Assembly: GCA_030762895.1 (NCBI GenBank)
Contig: CM061062.1
Location: forward strand, 133,345,104-133,409,103
Reading direction: 5' to 3'
Length of the DNA: 64,000 bases
Origin: Sophora flavescens
Taxonomy: Eukaryota; Streptophyta; Magnoliopsida; Fabales; Fabaceae
In this document: positions 35,241-47,262 of the stretch, one piece after another
How the letters are laid out: each line of letters starts with the position of its first letter
Position numbering within the stretch: position 1 is the stretch's first letter
Notes under the pieces: generated by a model
The model's database searches: none
The model's input: the letters and a program-made list of their open reading frames with translations, nothing else
Told to the model about the DNA's origin: nothing
Made by a program: the position numbers and the translations under genes

Positions 35241-35476
35241 GCTTTAAGTGTCCTTCCCTTTTTGCTCTTCTCATTAACCTGAAAATATGAAATAGCAGTA
35301 AATGCTTTATTTGACTCAAAATTAACTAAAATATCCTAAAACTACTTAAGAGACTCAAAATGTTGCTTGAGGACAATTAAATCCAAATTTGGGCAAAAAC
35401 GAGATTAAACTCGAATAATTAGTACAAAAACCATGGTCTTACTAGTTATAAAACTAGACGAGCCAGAGGCTTATCA

Positions 35477-36919
35477 AAATACCCCAAACTTAAACTTTGC
35501 TTGTCCCCAAGCAAGCTAAAACTCAAAAAGACTCAAACTTGGCAAGCTTAAAGGATTCAACCAATTCCGCACAAATTTCATGCAGTTCTAACAAAACAAT
35601 TTTTCTTCAATGTTTTCCCCCTTTGCAACAATGTAATCCCCACATTCATTTACTTTAAACAATTGAGAATTCCATCATTCATGCAATCAGTAATCTGAGT
35701 TGAGGATCCAAGTTACACACAAAAGGGAGATCACAAATTTCAAACAATTGCCTTCCTCACAAGGGCATTTAATATTTCACTCAATCACTCAATTTGTCTA
35801 GGCTATCAACTTTTCACTCAATTTCACATTTCAAGAGCACTTCCCATGAATTTGATTTCCATCTCAAAATAGTTCCCACGAAAACATGAATGCAACATCA
35901 AAAGGTCTTTTAAAGGTTGTAATGGGGCCTGGCTAAGGGTATGATCATTCAAAGGTACTAGGCTTTGCATCCCTAGGAATTAAGAGGGCATGAAGCCTTG
36001 TACACCATTATTCTCACTCTAATTCCTTTTTCCATTTTTCTTTTTGACGCTTTGGGTGGCTACAACCTTTTTCTTGCTAAGCTTTTTGTTTTTGCCCCTT
36101 TTCTTTTGGCAATTTTTTTTTGATCTTGGCTTCAACCTTTATTTTTTTTTTCTCAACCCAGAATGACATATCAAACCTTGTAGCCACCCGAAACTTACTT
36201 TCTTACAACCCTTCTCTTGCTAAGCTTCCATGCTCTCCTAATCCTTAGATTGGGTTAACATGGTTTTTCTAGATTTTTGGCTTATAACATAAGGTCATCA
36301 AGAAACAATAGGCTTATTAGGCTAAATGTGGCTAACTAGGGAACATGCATTAGGGATGGTTCTTTTTAGGCCAAGTAGTTATTTCAAAGAAAATTGCCTA
36401 AATCATTTGATGCAACCATATAAACATTCTAACCATGAAGAGATTCAAGCAAATTCAGGAAAGTGCAGCTTTAAAGCGATTCACACAATTAAAAACAATG
36501 TTGGAGGCTCAAATTCCTCACCTGGAAATTTTTGAAAATTGTTTGACCGAGATTCAATCCCTAGTGTGTGCATCCCTTCACCCCCAAACTTATCATAAAT
36601 CATGCAATCACAGCAAAATATCTCAAAGTTCAATTTTCAATTTTTCACATAGGGATCAATTTTCAATTTTCAAAACCTAGGGGGAAATCATCAACAGTCA
36701 ACAAATATCATGCAGTCAATCTATGCTAGATTTAATTGGAATCCATTAAGCTCACCGACACAAAACTCACACACATACGACACAAAGCAACACAAACAAG
36801 GAAAACAAAACAAAAACAAAGCAATTGGTTCCGTCCCCCACACTTAAGACATACATTGTCCTCAATGAAAGAACATAAATATAAAATAAGAGTGAGGGAA
36901 AGGAGAAGGTTCTCCCTGA
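35477..36919. other. Athila region between 3' LTR and integrase
   Basis: Polypurine tract on - at about 35477-35492 ('agtttggggtattt'). The rest is non-coding, with poly-T/poly-A stretches. Short frames have no motif support, and no env-like gene is seen. Confidence 0.6.
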
Positions 36920-38200
36920 TCAAGTTGTAGTGTAGGTGGGCTCTTCCAAGGAAAGCTCTTCTACGGTTGCATCTTCAGGCACCGAGCTCTCATGGAATAG
37001 CTTCAAGCGCTGTCCATTAACCTTAAAAACCTTGTTGCTACCTGCACTTTTTATTTCTACCGCACCATGAGGGAAAACATCAGTAACAATAAATGGGCCA
37101 ATCCACTTGGATCGAAGTTTCCCAGTCATCACTTTTAGGCGGGAGTTAAACAATAAAACCTATTGGCCCACAGAGAATTCCTTCCTAGAAATCATCTTAT
37201 CATGGAAGTGCTTAGTTTTCTCTTTATAAATTCGATAGCTTTCATAGGCTTCTAACCTAAGCTCTTCAAGCTGCTGTAATTGGAGTTTTCTTTCAATGCC
37301 TGCTTTTTGCATTTCCAAATTACAACTTTTGACCGCCCAATAAGCACGGTGCTCAATTTATACAGGAAGATGACATGCCTTACCGAACACAAGTCTATAG
37401 GGAGACATCCCTATTGGTGTCTTGAAAGCTGTTCTTTGAGCCCAAAGTGCGTCTTCTAGACGGCGGCTCCGGTCCTTCCTATTTGGCTGCACCACTTTCT
37501 CTAAGATCTATTTGATTTCTCTGTTTGAGATCTCAGCTTGCCCATTAGTTTGGGGATGATATGCAGTGAAGACCCTGTGCACAACTCCATACTTTCGGAG
37601 TAAAGCTTCCATGGTGCGGTTACATAAATGAGTGCCTTGGTCACTTATGATAGCACAAGGTATTCCGAACCTGGGAAAAATATTGGACCTGACAAAATTT
37701 GAAACAACTCTAGAATCATTAGTCCTAGTGGGGATAGCTTCCACCCACTTTGAAACATAATCAACAGCAAGTAAAATATAGAGAAAACCAAAAGATGCAG
37801 GGAAAGGACCCATAAAGTCAATTCCTCACACATCAAAAACCTCACAGAAAAGCATAGGTTGCTGAGGCATTTCACTCTTACGAGCGATGGATGTACCTGC
37901 TATCTGACACTCTTTACAAGTGCAGTAAATCTCATAAGCATATTTAAAAATAGCGGGCCAATAAAAACCTGAATCTAGGATTTTTCTTGCAGTCCTTTGT
38001 GGCCCAAAATGGCCCCCTACTTGAGAAGCATGAGAAAAATGCAAAATAGATTCAATCTCATAGTCGGGGACACATCTCCTAATTACCTGATCACTACCAA
38101 ATTTCCAAAGATATGGATCATCCCAAACATAAAATTTGGCATCACTCTTGACTTTGTGAATTTGTGACCTAGTTGCTCCTGTCGGAAAAACACCAGCAAC
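36920..38200 (-). pseudogene. Athila integrase
   Basis: The zinc-binding region has HFSHASQVGGHFG and CTCKECQ (HHCC). The catalytic core has GIDFMGPFP (first Asp), IISDQGTHLCN (second Asp) and HPQTNGQAEISNREIK (Glu). The C-terminal region has GKLRSKWIGPFIV and ends TTT-stop at 36920. Stops at about 37827, 37508, 37356 and 37160 interrupt it. Integrase inserts the cDNA into the host chromosome. Confidence 0.88.
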
Positions 38201-38254
38201 AAGATAATTAACAATATCAGCAAACCAAGGAGTTACCCCATGTAACTGTAAAAG

Positions 38255-39721
38255 CTACTCATCAAGAAAGTCATCCTGAATGGGAGAAGGATCTTCATCC
38301 CTCTCTATTCTGCTCAAGTGATCAGCCACTAAATTCTCAGCTCCACTTTTATCTTTAATCTCCACACTAAACTCTTGGAGCAACAACATCCACCGAATGA
38401 ATCTCGGTTTTGCTTCTGGTTTCTTCAACAAGTACTTCAGAGCTACATGGTCAGTGAAAACAACAACCTTGGAACCTAGCAAATATGATCTGAATTTATC
38501 AAGAGCAAAAACAATAGCTAGAAGTTCCTTTTCAGTAGTAGTGTAATTAGCCTGTGCAGCATCTAAAGTTCTAGAAGCATAATAAATCACATGGGCATCC
38601 CTATCCACCCTTTGTGCAAGGACCGCCCCCACGGCATAGTTAGAGGCATCACACATAATCTTAAAAGGGAGGGTCCAGTCAGGAGGCTGGATGATGGGAG
38701 TAGAGGTCAATGCTTTCTTCAAGAAATCAAACGCCTTTTTGCAGTTGTCATCAAAGTTGAAAATGACATCATTCTTCAACAGGTTTGACAGAGGAAGTGC
38801 TATCTTGCTAAAATCCTTTATGAAGCGCCTGTAAAAACCTGCATGACCAAGAAAAGAGCGAATCTCGCGAACGCAAGATGGGTAAGGCAGTGTAGAAATC
38901 ACCTCAATCTTAGCAGGATCCACTGAAATACCTTTTTCAGAAATAATATGCCCCAAAACAATTCCCTGTTCAACCATAAAATGGCATTTTTCATAGTTCA
39001 AAACAAGGTCAGTTTCAATGCATCTCTCCAAAACCAGATTCAAACTATTCAAGCATGCATCAAATGAAGAACCATAAACAGTAAAATCATCCGTAAACAC
39101 TTCCATGCAATTCTCAATATATTCAGTAAAAATACTAATCATGCATCTTTGGAATGTGCCAGGAGCATTGCAAAGACCAAATGGCATCCTCCTGTAAGCA
39201 AAAGTGTCGAAAGGGCACGTAAAAGTTATCTTTTCTTGATCCTCTGGTGCAATGTGGATCTGAAAGTAACCTGAAAAACCATCAAGAAAACAATAGTGTG
39301 ATTTACCAGCTAGCCGTTCAAGCATTTGATCGATGAACGGCAAAGGGAAGTGATCCTTTCTAGTAGCCTGGTTCAATCTCCTGTAATCAATACAAACTCT
39401 CCAACTATTCTGAACTCTAGTGGGAACAAGTTCATTGTTTTCATTTTTTACCACTGTGAGTCCAGATTTCTTAGGTACAACTTGCACTGGACTCACCGAA
39501 TTACTGTCAGAGATAGGATATATGATACCTGCATGCAAGAGTTTTGTTACCTCCTTCTTCACAACATCAAGAATCAAAGGGTTAAGCCGCCTTTGGGGCT
39601 GCCTAACTGTTCTATCCCCATCCTCCAACAGAATCCTATGCATACACCTGGATGGGCTAATACCTGGTATGTCAGCCAAGGTCCACCCAATCGCCTTCTT
39701 ATGCTTCTTCAAAACCTTCAA
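38255..39721 (-). CDS. Athila reverse transcriptase and RNase H, 488 codons uninterrupted
   Basis: The longest open frame in the window. From the N-terminus: IGWTLADIPGISPSRCMHRI (Athila-typical), WRVCIDYRRLN, FPLPFIDQMLERLAG, FLDGFSGYFQI, FRRMPFGLCNAP-like (here YRRMPFGLCNAPGTFQ), FTDDFTVYG (catalytic Asp pair), and LGHAGFYRRFIKDFSK. RNase H follows with MCDASNYAVGAVLAQR, YTTTEKELLAIVFALDKFRSYL and VFTDHVALKYL, then LVADHLSRI. It is an internal fragment of the gag-pol polyprotein, not a separate gene, so the start at 39721 is only where the open stretch begins. Confidence 0.9.
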   Translation of the reverse strand: MKVLKKHKKAIGWTLADIPGISPSRCMHRILLEDGDRTVRQPQRRLNPLILDVVKKEVTKLLHAGIIYPISDSNSVSPVQVVPKKSGLTVVKNENNELVPTRVQNSWRVCIDYRRLNQATRKDHFPLPFIDQMLERLAGKSHYCFLDGFSGYFQIHIAPEDQEKITFTCPFDTFAYRRMPFGLCNAPGTFQRCMISIFTEYIENCMEVFTDDFTVYGSSFDACLNSLNLVLERCIETDLVLNYEKCHFMVEQGIVLGHIISEKGISVDPAKIEVISTLPYPSCVREIRSFLGHAGFYRRFIKDFSKIALPLSNLLKNDVIFNFDDNCKKAFDFLKKALTSTPIIQPPDWTLPFKIMCDASNYAVGAVLAQRVDRDAHVIYYASRTLDAAQANYTTTEKELLAIVFALDKFRSYLLGSKVVVFTDHVALKYLLKKPEAKPRFIRWMLLLQEFSVEIKDKSGAENLVADHLSRIERDEDPSPIQDDFLDE

Positions 39722-40752
39722 GAGCTTAGTTTCTTGGTCAAAATCAAGGTTAGAGGAAATTATAACCGGGAGTTTTTCATTCCTCTCTAAATAAGCATAT
39801 TTCAGATTTTCAGGAAGTGGCTTAAGCTCTAAGGAGGGTGGCTGCTCAATAGATGGTATGTTTGGGGCAGCCGTGCTGTCCAGAACTCATCTGAATAAAT
39901 AGCTTCATTTATACTGTCACCCTGCAAGGCAGCATCAATCTCAGCACAAACAGCACAAAGGTCAGTGTTAGTACAATCAGCACATGAGTAGACATCATCA
40001 AAACCAGAAAAAGATGGAAAATCGGTAGCTTCAACCAAATCATAATAAGTGTCATCAACAATTTTAGAAAGCAACTCTATTTGAAAAACAGAATGCTCTT
40101 CCAAGGGATGCTTCATAGCATCGAAAATGTTGAATTTCGCAACAATGTCACCAAATTCCATGGACATGGTTCCATCGTCAACATCAATCTTTGTTTTCAC
40201 CGTTTTCATGAACGATCTACCCAGAATGATTGGTGATCTGCTTGAATTCGTTTCCCCTGCCATGTCCAGAATGTAAAAATCAGCAGGGAAAATCAAGTCA
40301 TTAACTTGAACAGGCACATCTTCCACTACTCCAATGGGGCGACCATTGGTCCTGTTTGCCAACTGAATAGTAAGACCTGTATGCTGCAAAGGACCAAGAT
40401 CAAGATTGTTAAAAATAGAAGTAGGCATGACATTAATAGAAGCTCCTAAATCCAACATGCAATTATCGAATTTACTATCCCCAATGGTACATGGAATAGA
40501 AAAAGTTCCCGGATCCTTGCATTTCTGTGGCATTGCCTGATTGAGGGCTGAAATGGTAACCTTTTCAGGTGCAGGTTTAGGTTGAATGAGGGCTGAAACA
40601 TTTCGTCCCAAATTGACTCTCTCATTTCCCTTCAACCTCCTCTTGTGTGTGTACAAATCCTTCAGAAACTTTGCGTATTTTGGAACCTACTTAATCCCAT
40701 CAAGAAGCGGAATGTTTATCGCCACTTTTCTGAATACATCCAGAATCTTTCT
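39722..40752 (-). pseudogene. Athila protease region
   Basis: The frame 40656-39829 carries CTIGDSKFDNCMLDLGASIN with the DLGAS active-site motif of Athila-type retropepsins, then IILGRSFM. It is joined to gag upstream and reverse transcriptase downstream. The stop near 39826 separates it from the RT frame and the one near 40690 from gag. Confidence 0.85.
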
Positions 40753-42245
40753 CTATTTGTCTTCCTCATCAATCTTTTTATTTTTCAGTACTCTTTGTGA
40801 TAAGGGAATTGGTGGCACATACTCTTTTTCAGCTTCAATAACAACAGAAGGTTCAGGTGTTACCTCAACAATTTTTTTATTTTTTTTAGGGGCTAGTTCT
40901 GCAACCTTATCGGATCTCAAAGAAATTGCACTCACATTAGGATTTGGGACATTAGGATTCACTACTGTTTGTGCAGGTAGTTGGTTCGATCCTTGAGCTT
41001 GTTGTATGGCATTCATCGAAGTGGCAAGCTGTCCAATCTGTGTCTGCAAAGTATGAATACTAGAATCCGTTTGTTGCTGAAACTGGAGATTGTTTGCAGC
41101 CATTTGCTTGACAAGGTCCTCTAGTGAAGGTCCGGAAGGTGCATAGGTGGTCACTTGGGGAGAGTTCTGTGGTGGTTTCAGCGGTAACATCAGTTGTTGT
41201 TGTTGTGTGGATGAGTTTCCATACCGAAGGTTTGGATGGTTTCTCCAGCTGGGGTGCTACTTATTAGTGGAAAGGTCAGGAATGTTGTACCTGTTCTGAT
41301 TGTTCCCTTGATTGTAAAGATTGGCTGCATATGCTTGAGGCAACTCAGTGACCGACTCATCTTTCAGAATGGGATCTGAATCGGTCAGGTGTTCAGGAGA
41401 AGTACAAATACCACACAACCTTGCTGTTTGAGTTTATCCACTGCCAACTGCTTCACTAAAGAAGTAAGCTCATCAAGTCTGGTTTCAAGGGCTTTGTTGG
41501 AAGAAGAAACATGGATCTCATTCACACCCCTTGTTTCGACATAATTGTTTCTGGTTGTGAACTGTTGGGAGTTGAGTGACATGTTCTCAATCAATGACTT
41601 GGAAGCAGCTGGGGTCTTATCAACAAGTGCTCCCCCGCTAGCAGCATCTAAAATGTTTCTGTCCATTGGTAGCAATCCCTCATAAAAGTACTGAATAAGC
41701 AGTTGCTCGGAAATCTGGTGCTGAGGACAACTTGACACCAACTTCTTAAATCTCTCCCAGTACTCGGCCAATGATTCATTGCCTTGTCTAATACCACATA
41801 TTTCTTTTCTGATTGATGCAGCTTTGGAGGCAGGGAAGTATTTCTCTAGGAAGACTTTCTTCAAATCATTCCAGGTTGAAACGGAATTCGGCTCGAGATA
41901 ATACAACAAATCCTTCGCAGCACCATGAAGTGAGAATGGGAAGGCTCTCAGCTTGATATGGTCTTCTGTTATTCCTTCAGGTCTCAAAGGTATAGAACAA
42001 ACAACCTGGAATTCTTTCAGATGCTTATGCGGATCCTCACCTGCAAGACCACTAAACCTTGGCGACAAGTGTATTAAACCAGATTTCAATTCAAAAGGAG
42101 CAACGACACCAACATATTCAATACATAAACCATTGTAATTAACATCAGGAGCAGCAAGCTGTCTTAGTGTTCTTTGATCAGCCATGTTATCACTATTGGT
42201 TGGTGAACTAGTGCTAGCCTCAATTGCTCTACGGTGTGTGTGCAA
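40753..42245 (-). pseudogene. Athila gag
   Basis: The capsid-like region in 42245-41385 has the Athila-type segments PRFSGLAGEDPHKHLKEF, LRAFPFSLHGAAKDLLYYL, WNDLKKVFLEKYFPASKA, GNESLAEYWERFKKLVSSCP and YFYEGLLPMDRNILDAASGG. The C-terminal part (41190-40753) is Gln-rich and then has VNPNVPNPNVSAISLRSDK. The two parts are separated by stops or a frameshift around 41385-41200. A CCHC knuckle was not seen. Confidence 0.88.
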
Positions 42246-42352
42246 GGTTCTCTCAATTTCAGGATCAAAATCAAACAGGTCAGAACAACCAGACCTAGTA
42301 GCCAGAACTAATTCAGCAATGCATCAACAAATCTGTTAATACCAACAAGAGT

Positions 42353-42370
42353 TCCCCGGCAACGGCGCCA
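42353..42370 (-). promoter_or_regulatory. Primer-binding site, tRNA-Asp type
   Basis: On - it reads TGGCGCCGTTGCCGGGGA, complementary to the 3' end of plant tRNA-Asp as I recall it, 3 bp inside the 5' LTR. All 18 positions match, which fixes the element's orientation. Confidence 0.88.
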
Positions 42371-42373
42371 ATT

Positions 42374-43406
42374 TGATCCGCTGTCGTACACGGGTCAAAA
42401 ATGAGTAATTGGAAGAAAAACTGTAGTTAGGGAACGACAACTCGAGTATCGTATCTCAAGGACTCTTGGATTATTATTAACCTACAAATTGATTTTGGGG
42501 GGTTAGGTTTAAGATTCGATTAAGAAAACAGTGCAATTAAGTGATTATCAATAAGCTAGAACGATTAATCTACTGTTTGGTTTCCCAACTATCATTGATT
42601 CAAATAATTCCCATGCCCTAAGCGGATTCTAATCCCTTTTTGATTGTAGCAGCAATTAAACAAGCGTAATTGACACTACGAGATATATGTTCCTAAATTC
42701 TGAATTAAGCAGACGGATTGAAGCTCTCGTGAATTAAGCAAACACGATCAAACACACGCGAATTAAGCAAACGCGATCAAGGTAAAGGAACATAGAATCA
42801 TCGAAATTAATCAATACTTATTCTATATAACTTGAATTAAGCAAACAAGGCATATAGCATAATGTTGAAAGGCATATAGCCGTGATGGAGGCCAGGCCGT
42901 GACGTGTTCTGCCAAGGGCGTGCATTCAAATTCTAGTCTGTCACGGCCGTGATGCCCATCACGGCCAGGCCGTGATCAATTCTGTCCATGGGTGTTGATC
43001 TGTCACGGCCGTGACCTCCATCACAGCTAGGCCGTGATGCTCTCTGATCTTCAGGGCCTTCTCATCACGCCCGTGATGGTTATCATGGCTGGGCCGTGAT
43101 GCTTTCTGGTCTTCATGGGTAGCTCATCACGGCCGTGACCAGTGTCACGGCCTGGGCGTGATGGCTTTTGCTTTAAGTGTCCTTCCCTTTTTGCTCTTCT
43201 CATTAACCTGAAAATATGAAATAGCAGTAAATGATTTATTTGACTCAAAATTGACTAAAATATCCTAAAACTACTTAAGAGACTCAAAATGTTGCTTGAG
43301 GACAATTAAATCCAAATTTGGAAAGAAAACGAGATTAAACTCCAATAATTAGTACAAAAACCATGGTCTTACTAGTTATAAAACTAGACGAGCCAGAGGC
43401 ATATTC
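42374..43406 (-). repeat. Athila 5' LTR (1,033 bp), promoter-deleted
   Basis: It aligns with the 3' LTR over most of its length (shared 'tgatc.gctgtcg' start and 'gacgagccagaggc' end) but misses about 170 bp between the 'gttgaaag' word (42864-42871) and 'cgtgacgtgttctgcc' (about 42897-42912), which includes the TATA box. The outer six bases differ from the 3' LTR at three positions. Palindromes of the CACGGCC type are kept at about 42888-43170. Confidence 0.9.
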
Positions 43407-44095
43407 GGAAGATCTACTACAAAACTTCCTAATTTTTTTGGCAGGGCATCAAATTATCCCAGGAGTGGTGGACAATTGGTGTTGGTTAGGGAAATCAGAT
43501 GCGCATTACACTGTCAGAGAGGCGTATTGTGTCATTACTGAGGTGTCAGCTGATACACAAGCATACCCTTTCAAGCTACTATGGGATCAATCCATACCCT
43601 TGAAGGTGTGAGCCTTTTGTTGGAGAGCTATAAAGACAGAATCCCAACTTCATCAAATCTGCTTAGAAGGGGAATTTTGTTTGCTGATGGTTCTGGCTTA
43701 TGCAGGTTTTGTGGCTCTGTTCTAGAGACAACTCAACATCTTTTCTTGCATTGCAGATTCGCCTATTATGTGCGGATGAACACCTACAATTGGATATGCC
43801 TAGACTTAGTTTTGTCTGGTTCATTGGAAGACTTGCTACTACGACATGATGGGTTATCTTTTATAGGGTCTCAAAAAAGGAGTGGAGGTTGGTATGGTTT
43901 GCAATGATCTGGTCATTGTGATTACATATGAATGAGATCTTGTTCAAACAAGGTCATCTTGACTTTGAAAAAGTTGTTGATCTTATAAAAATAAGAGTTT
44001 GGTCTTGGAGTAATGGAAGAGTAAAGAATAGGAATTTCTCCTACATGGATTGGTGCATTAACCCGCTGCTTTGCCTTCAACATTCAGCAGGATGA
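43407..44095 (+). pseudogene. LINE ORF2, 3' part (zinc-motif tail)
   Basis: It continues the reading frame interrupted at 34249. It contains the zf-RVT-like region WCWLGKSDAHYTVREAYC, then PFKLLWDQ and CRFCG..LETTQHLFLHC, the conserved Cys/His cluster at the end of plant LINE ORF2. A TGA at about 43609 replaces a conserved Trp; stops follow near 43905 and the final TGA is at 44093-44095. Confidence 0.85.
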
Positions 44096-44452
44096 GCTTC
44101 GGGTGGTTGAAAGTGTTGGCCATTGGCTTTAGTTTGGTCTGCAGGTGGTGTTCGCCAATGCCATTGCCTTTTCATTAAATTGAATAGCAACCCAAAATCA
44201 CACTTATTTCCTTTTGGTATTTCTGGGTTGGGTATTAGTATATTTCTGTTTTTGGTGTGGGGTACAGTTGTTGTTGTTTGGCTTTGGATTTGTTATTGAT
44301 TCAACCTGATTGAGAGATGTTCTCTAGGTTGAACTCATATCCTGGCCATATCAATTTTCTCTTTTGTCTCTTATGTACATGGGTGAGTACCCCTTGTACT
44401 CTCTTATATGCATATTCTTCTTGCTGATCAAAAAAAAAAAGTACTAGATTTT
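44096..44452 (+). other. LINE 3' tail, poly(A) and right target duplication
   Basis: 3' untranslated DNA ending in a 10-11 A run at 44430-44440, then AGTACTAGATTTT (44440-44452), the partner of the duplication at 28937-28949. Confidence 0.75.
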
Positions 44453-44693
44453 GTTAGTCATCCCAGTGCGCAAAAGCTTATTGGAATTAAAGAAGGTAAT
44501 GTATCGATGTTTGTTTCACCACACAGTAACTTGTATATAAATGAAAGATGAAATTTCTAAAGTTCTTCATTTTGGTCTTCAAATATTTGTTTCACCACCT
44601 TTCATTTTCTATTACACTATGCCCGTACTTAAGTTGCTCCCAAATTGTTGGCATGAAACCACGCAACAAGTTTAAGTACAATTAGTGCAGATT

Positions 44694-46093
44694 TGATAAT
44701 CTTATAGATTATGTGATTTTTGTGTGCTTATTAAATAGATTTTTACCCTCAATTGTGTCGATTGATTGAGTTTTGTCCCTAAGTTTAGCTAATTTAGTTT
44801 TTAATAATATTTTGAATATTTTAGTTTAATTTCATGTTTTTAGAGTTAATCGAATAGTATTTTTACTTGTTTACATTTGTAGGAAATAATAAAGATGAGA
44901 TGGAAAATTGAAGAGATTGATAGATTTGGCTTCTAACGAAAATTGCAAAAAGAAGATAGAAAAGTGGCAGCAGTATGAGAATTGGGCAAATTGATATTGT
45001 GATATGGAGCAAGTGGGGCTCCAAGTCATTAAATTGAAGATAATTGATATGAAGAATTGCAATTGCCATTAATTGATGTGGGCCATGATCACAAATTTAG
45101 GAGATTTAGTTTTCATCCAAATTAAATCAAATCATGAATTACAATTTGCAATAAGTGCAGCAACGTGATACAAGATATGCAAGGGGCCCACACAAATTGA
45201 AGATTTGGAGGCTTGCATCTATACATAGCCACAGTGTCATGAGGAAAAGAAAACGAGGGGTAGACACAGTAGCCGCACAGGAAAAAAAATATAGAGAGAA
45301 CTAAACAGTTTTGAGGGGGAGAAAAGGGAGAAATCAAGAGAGTTGAAGCTGACGAGTAGAGACTCATGATGACTACCTTGCCTTCATCTTCTTCCAGAGT
45401 TTGTTCTATTTCTGTTATGTCTACCTAATTTTCTTTTGTTAGAGGTAGATGGAACCGCCTAGATAACTTGTTTTGATTCTGGATAATTACTTGTTCTGGT
45501 TTGTTTAATTTCAAGAGTTTATTCACTATTTGCATGTTTATCTACTGTATGAATTTGCAATTGGGAAATTCGAGTTCATAATCACTGTTTGTGAATAAAC
45601 GATTTGCGCGTGTTACTTAGGAATAAGAACACAACCAAATTAATTTTTTTGAGTGGAAATCTTTCTTGATGCTTCTGCTATTTATCTAATACTCAAGCAA
45701 TTGAATTAGTAACTTAGACAGAAAGGTTTATTCACCTAAGGAATTAGGGGATAAATTACAAAACTCAGTTTCTTGAAATTAGATAAACCGTTCAAGTTAA
45801 TTTCCAGGATTGAATAGGTAGGACAGGTATGGAAATCGATCCTCTAACAATTTCTTCTTTGATTATTAAAAACCAATTTTCTGTGTTTTATTTTCTCACT
45901 TGAAAAATACCAAAAATATTTTTTGTTCTTTGTTAAGTTGTTGTTCTTACTTATTGGTGAAAGCCACTTTCAAACCATTCGGTTGCTCAAACGAAGTTGA
46001 GTTGGTACATTAGTAGTTAACGGTTCAATCCCCGAGGACGATATTTTTTATTACTACAAAGCGATTTGGTGCACTTGCCAATTTTGCTCAACA
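44694..46093 (+). mobile_element. Solo LTR, about 1.4 kb
   Basis: It begins TGATAATC and ends GCTCAACA, flanked by an exact 5-bp duplication AGATT (44689-44693 and 46094-46098). The end region has 'tcccc gaggacgata' and 'gatttggtgcacttgcc', words typical of LTR 3' ends in plants. No internal coding or second LTR is present, so it is best read as the product of recombination between two LTRs. Orientation is inferred from that end region. Family not assigned. Confidence 0.75.
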
Positions 46094-47087
46094 AGATTAG
46101 AACTTTAGCTGCCCTGACAAATGTTTTGTCAATCATAAAGTTTTGTCCATTTTATTTCCGGGTTAATTGGGAATATCGGTTATATCGTTGTTGAGAAACT
46201 AAAGGCTATGTTTGGAAGTTTTGACCGGGAAATAGTGAATTGACTGGGGATATCCAAGAAATTCCAAACCATCCATTATAAAAAACATAAATTTAATGGA
46301 TTGTGTAACACCCCCTTGGGCATTACTTTGTAACACGTGCGGAAATAAATTAAAAATTCTGTTTGTTGGTTGCTTTTGGAAAATAAATTTATTATAAGGC
46401 ATAAAACTCGGGTGAAAAAATTTCTTCCGCGAATAACTCTAGAACACCTTAATACATATAATAAATAGTAAAGTCGTATTCTTAAAGAAGTCACCACGGC
46501 ATACCATTTTTATCTTCAAGAGGGTTCAATTTACAAAAAGAGAAACTTAAAACCAAGAATATATTACAATATCACAGTTACCGACCTTTTCAACATAAGA
46601 CCCAAAACAAGACTCCTAAGCTGGTCGCTCTACAAGACATTATTGGAAAGACTCTCGTGGTCTTTCCCACGAACAGATACCTCTTCAATCATCTAGAATC
46701 TAAGTCCTCGAATGACTTAGTGAAATCCTTTGCTTCATCCGTGCTAGTGTACCAAAGTACTACAGTAGTCTAGAATAAACCTGATATAGATGTAAGGGTG
46801 AGACGCCAATATATGGGTTTAACACAATAACCGCATGCGCGACACAAAAGAGAACATATACACATATACATTTCCATAAATAAACAAGTAGTCTATCACT
46901 GGGTTTCATACCCGATCATAGTTTTTTTTTTAAAAATGCATGAACACTTTAATATTCATGCTCTAATTTAGTACCTAATCTCCGGAGACCCCAACACCAA
47001 ATAAATGAGTTGATCACGCTCAATTGCCAGGTATATTAGGCACAACATGGCATGGAATACCATTCAGCACCATACATAACAACGTAG

Positions 47088-47262
47088 CCCGAATACCCTA
47101 TCATTAAGGTATCAAACATAGGACGTAGCATGAATACCCTATCATTAAGGCATCATACCTAACAACGTACCCCGAATACCCTATCATTAAGGTATCAGAT
47201 ATAGGACATAACAACGTAGCCCGAATACCCTATCATTAAGGTATCAGACATAGGATGTGACA
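47088..47262. repeat. Minisatellite of about 44-63 bp units, 4 copies, between conserved LTR anchors
   Basis: 'cgaataccctatcattaagg'-type units occur four times, with 'acaacgtagcc' linkers. It sits between the same two anchors that flank the unrelated array at 17929-18115. Confidence 0.88.

Larger units (their letters stand above)
34250..35476 (-). repeat. Athila 3' LTR (1,227 bp)
   Basis: It runs TGAT...ATCA between the GGAAG duplication and the polypurine tract. It carries a 16-G run (34371-34386), a TATA box on - (about 34917-34925) and a cluster of CACGGCC/GGCCGTG palindromes at 34930-35240. Compared with the 5' LTR it has one extra 25-bp palindrome unit and the promoter segment. Confidence 0.92.
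34250..43406 (-). mobile_element. Athila-type Ty3/gypsy retrotransposon, complete but decayed
   Basis: 9,157 bp, - strand, with both LTRs, an exact 5-bp target duplication, a tRNA-Asp-type primer site (42353-42370), and gag, protease, reverse transcriptase/RNase H and integrase in order from 42245 to 36920. A non-coding stretch of about 1.4 kb lies between integrase and the 3' LTR, where some Athila elements carry an env-like gene; no such frame is seen here. Stops and frameshifts occur in several domains, and the 5' LTR has lost about 170 bp including the likely promoter. Confidence 0.93.
28950..44439 (+). mobile_element. Plant L1-type LINE, split by an Athila insertion
   Basis: A non-LTR retrotransposon of about 6.3 kb net, in order: 5' leader, ORF1 with an RRM-like fold (29069-31223), ORF2 with endonuclease, reverse transcriptase and C-terminal zinc motif (31223-34249 and 43407-44095), 3' tail, and a short poly(A) at 44430-44440. 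A 13-bp target duplication flanks it. The 9.16-kb Athila element at 34250-43406 interrupts ORF2. ORF2 codons run on correctly across the insertion once the 5-bp duplication is allowed for. Both ORFs have stops or frameshifts. Confidence 0.9.

Noticed and set aside
35477..36919. An env-like gene at the 3' end of the Athila element
   Set aside because: The position would fit, but there is no frame of useful length and no membrane or signal motif in the right strand.
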